Assembly (NCBI GenBank): GCA_964057225.1
Contig: OZ059894.1
Location: 1,364,001 to 1,428,000 of the forward strand
Length of the DNA: 64,000 nt
From: Auanema rhodensis
Lineage: Eukaryota > Nematoda > Chromadorea > Rhabditida > Rhabditidae
Direction: 5' to 3'
Positions within the stretch are counted from its first letter, which is position 1. Each line of letters begins with the position of its first letter. This document shows, in pieces, positions 61,082 to 64,000 of this stretch. The position numbers and the translations under genes are program-made. The notes under the pieces were generated by a model that worked only from the letters and a program-made list of their open reading frames with translations, was not told the DNA's origin and did no database searches.

Positions 61082-63889
61082 GGCAAAGACGATGGACAAT
61101 GTTATTCAACGAAAAAATTAATTCTTCAGGGTGAAAATCGAGGATATAAGTGTGAACTTATATCAGTTGATATCTCGTTGCATTTTTAAGCTAGCGCAAA
61201 TCTGATAACACAGATCGACGCAGCTTGAAAATACGCATCGAATGCACTATACTACTTTGAGAAACGCTTAATACAAAAATTAGTTATGATCGTTTGAAAA
61301 ATGATGCATTAGTGTATGTTGAGTTTCCATGTACACTCAACATAGCTTCCAAAAACATTTTGACAAAAATTTTTTCGAAAAATTTCAGAATAATTTAGCA
61401 AAAAGTAGATGTTTTTAGATTTCTTTTCTCAAGGCAAAGACGATGGACAATGTTATTCAACGAAAAAATTAATTCTTCAGGGTGAAAATCGAGGATATAA
61501 GTGTGAACTTATATCAGTTGATATCTCGGTGCATTTTTAAGCTAGCGCAAATCTGATAACACAGATCGACGCAGCTTGAAAATCCGCATCGAATGCACTA
61601 TACTACTTTGAGAAACGCTTAATACAAAAATTAGTTATGATCGTTTGAAAAATGATGCATTAGTGTATGTTGAGTTTCCATGTACACTCAACATTGCTTC
61701 CAAAAAAATTTTGACAAAAATTTTTTCGAAAAATTTCAAATTAATTTAGCAGAAAGTATATGTTTTTAGATTTCTTTTTTCAAGGCAAAGACGATGGACA
61801 ATGTTATTCAACGAAAAAATTAATTCTTCAGGGTGAAAATCGAGGATATAAGTGTGAATTTATATCAGTTGATATCTCGGTGCATTTTTAAGCTAGCGCA
61901 AATCTGATAACACAGATCGACGCAGCTTGAAAATCCGCATTGAATGCACTATACTACATTGAGGAACGCTTAATACAAAAATTAGTTATGATCGTTTGAA
62001 AAATGATGCATTAGTGTATGTTGAGTTTCCATGTACACTCAACATAGCTTCCAAAAACATTTTGACAAAAATTTTTTCGAAAAATTTCAAAATAATTTAG
62101 CAGAAAGTAGATGTTTTTAGATTCCTTTTTTTAAGGCAAAGACGATGGACAATGTTATTCAACGAAAAAATTAATTCTTCAGGGTGAAAATCGAGGATAT
62201 AAGTGTGAACTTATATCAGTTGATATCTCGGTGCATTTTTAAGCTAGCGCAAATCTGATAACACAGATCGACGCAGCTTGAAAATCCGCATCGAATGCAC
62301 TATACTACTTTGAGAAACGCTTAATACAAAAATTAGTTATGATCGTTTGAAAAATGATGCATTAGTGTATGTTGAGTTTCCATGTACACTCAACATAGCT
62401 TCCAAAAACATTTTGACAAAATTTTTTTCAAAAAATTTCAAAATAATTTAGCAGAAAGTAGATGTTTTTAGATTCCTTTTTTTAAGGCAAAGACGATGGA
62501 CAATGTTATTCAACGAAAAAATTAATTCTTCAGGGTGAAAATCGAGGATATAAGTGTGAACTTATATCAGTTGATATCTCGTTGCATTTTTAAGCTAGCG
62601 CAAATCTGATAACACAGATCGACGCAGCTTGAAGATACGCATCGAATGCACTATACTACTTTGAGAAACGCTTAATACAAAAATTAGTTATGATCGTTTG
62701 AAAAATGATGCATTAGTGTATGTTGAGTTTCCATGTACACTCAACATAGCTTCCAAAAACATTTTGACAAAAATTTTTTCGAAAAATTTCAGAATAATTT
62801 AGCAAAAAGTAGATGTTTTTAGATTTCTTTTCTCAAGGCAAAGACGATGGACAATGTTATTCAACGAAAAAATTAATTCTTCAGGGTGAAAATCGAGGAT
62901 ATAAGTGTGAACTTATATCAGTTGATATCTCGGTGCATTTTTAAGCTAGCGCAAATCTGATAACACAGATCGACGCAGCTTGAAAATCCGCATCGAATGC
63001 ACTATACTACTTTGAGAAACGCTTAATACAAAAATTAGTTATGATCGTTTGAAAAATGATGCATTAGTGTATGTTGAGTTTCCATGTACACTCAACATTG
63101 CTTCCAAAAAAATTTTGACAAAAATTTTTTCGAAAAATTTCAAATTAATTTAGCAGAAAGTATATGTTTTTAGATTTCTTTTTTCAAGGCAAAGACGATG
63201 GACAATGTTATTCAACGAAAAAATTAATTCTTCAGGGTGAAAATCGAGGATATAAGTGTGAATTTATATCAGTTGATATCTCGGTGCATTTTTAAGCTAG
63301 CGCAAATCTGATAACACAGATCGACGCAGCTTGAAAATCCGCATTGAATGCACTATACTACATTGAGGAACGCTTAATACAAAAATTAGTTATGATCGTT
63401 TGAAAAATGATGCATTAGTGTATGTTGAGTTTCCATGTACACTCAACATAGCTTCCAAAAACATTTTGACAAAAATTTTTTCGAAAAATTTCAAAATAAT
63501 TTAGCAGAAAGTAGATGTTTTTAGATTCCTTTTTTTAAGGCAAAGACGATGGACAATGTTATTCAACGAAAAAATTAATTCTTCAGGGTGAAAATCGAGG
63601 ATATAAGTGTGAACTTATATCAGTTGATATCTCGTTGCATTTTTAAGCTAGCGCAAATCTGATAACACAGATCGACGCAGCTTGAAAATACGCATCGAAT
63701 GCACTATACTACTTTGAGAAACGCTTAATACAAAAATTAGTTATGATCGTTTGAAAAATGATGCATTAGTGTATGTTGAGTTTCCATGTACACTCAACAT
63801 AGCTTCCAAAAACATTTTGACAAAAATTTTTTCGAAAAATTTCAGAATAATTTAGCAAAAAGTAGATGTTTTTAGATTTCTTTTCTCAA
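61082..63889. repeat. four-monomer repeat (1404-bp offset), two copies
   Basis: The order ctcgttgcat with an agaataa/ttcttttctcaa tail, aaaaaaatttt with an aaattaa tail, and gtgaattt plus cattgaatgc occurs at 61082 and again at 62486. The aaaaaaatttt sites are 1404 apart (about 61701 and 63105). The first member reads gaaaatacgc at 61082 and gaagatacgc at 62486. The fourth member differs: 62135 has a long T-run and TTTCAAAA, and 63539 is another ctcgttgcat copy. Confidence 0.75.
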
Positions 63890-64000
63890 GGCAAAGACGA
63901 TGGACAATGTTATTCAACGAAAAAATTAATTCTTCAGGGTGAAAATCGAGGATATAAGTGTGAACTTATATCAGTTGATATCTCGGTGCATTTTTAAGCT
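63890..64000. repeat. partial monomer cut by the window edge
   Basis: This is the first 111 bases of a further copy. It ends in the left arm of dyad 2 (aagct). The array continues beyond the window. Confidence 0.95.

Larger units (their letters stand above)
1..64000. repeat. 351-bp satellite DNA array, about 182 tandem copies
   Basis: The landmark ggcaaagacg recurs every 351 bases from 8 to 63890, always in the same orientation. The distance between the first and last landmark is exactly 182 x 351, because one 1-bp insertion and one 1-bp deletion cancel. No single-copy DNA, transposon or gene interrupts the array, and it runs off both ends of the window. By eye, neighbouring copies differ at only a few of 351 positions. 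The first copy is about 32% G+C. Satellites of this kind typically form centromeric, pericentromeric or sex-chromosome heterochromatin, and 351 bp is about two nucleosome repeats; assigning it to any chromosomal region is inference. I do not recognise the family. The lack of CpG depletion makes an invertebrate host more likely than a vertebrate or plant. Confidence 0.98.
37215..64000. repeat. haplotype domain D (76 complete monomers and a partial one)
   Basis: Domain D is marked by the ggcgaagacg head with gacattgtta, ctcgttgcat, gaaaatacgc or gaagatacgc, gagaatataa, gtgaattt, cattgaatgc, aaaatcagtt, the T-tract ttcttttctcaa (from about 38960 on) and ttcctttttttaa. Monomers with aaaatcagtt are always followed by the ggcgaagacg head. 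The right stem of inverted repeat 3 is mostly the 10-bp CATAGC form. The domain runs off the end of the window. Confidence 0.8.

Noticed and set aside
1-64000. CRISPR array or other prokaryotic repeat system
   Set aside because: The repeats are contiguous 351-bp units without unique spacers, and no adjacent genes are present. The structure is that of eukaryotic satellite DNA.

Overview
The whole window is one uninterrupted satellite-DNA array. A monomer of 351 bp is repeated head to tail in a single orientation about 182 times (182 complete copies from 8 to 63889, then a 111-bp partial). Neither edge of the array is in the window. I find no protein-coding gene, RNA gene, transposon, CRISPR array, operon or single-copy sequence. 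The first monomer is about 32% G+C by hand count, and CpG is not depleted (12 seen, about 9 expected). Eukaryotic (peri)centromeric or other constitutive heterochromatin is the natural reading. The AT-rich, CpG-intact monomer fits an invertebrate such as an insect better than a CpG-methylated vertebrate or plant, but I do not recognise the satellite and cannot name the organism.

Length is very uniform. Only two monomers depart from 351 bp: one of 352 (starting 7379) and one of 350 (starting 50202). Both changes fall in the same run of five A. Everything else is base substitution at a limited set of diagnostic sites, concentrated in the last ~45 bp of the monomer (312-358 in the first copy). 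Two other stretches, about 111-147 and 205-264, are nearly invariant.

The diagnostic variants divide the array into four haplotype domains: A (8-7027), B (7028-17207), C (17208-37214) and D (37215-64000). Within them lie overlapping higher-order repeats of 2, 3, 4, 5, 6, 9, 10 and 17/18 monomers, not one canonical unit. Clear examples are a 1053-bp trimer duplicated with no difference seen (30195-32300), a 3510-bp-spaced copy (24930-26684 and 28440-30194), a 3159-bp-spaced copy (51956-54763 and 55115-57922), and a duplication of 14 versus 13 monomers in which one whole monomer is missing (37566-42479 and 43884-48446). A B-domain patch at 9135-11240 carries variants otherwise typical of domain D, tens of kb away. 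This is the pattern expected from repeated unequal exchange or segmental amplification inside one array.

Each monomer carries four inverted repeats: a 9-bp stem with a 4-nt loop (69-90 in the first copy), a larger compound stem (104-173), a 9/10-bp stem (241-270) and an A/T palindrome centred on TTCGAA (293-311). These are the only candidate functional elements visible. Their role, if any, is inference. I see no evidence of a novel gene-based system; what merits attention is the recombination history written in the monomer order and the conserved dyad blocks.
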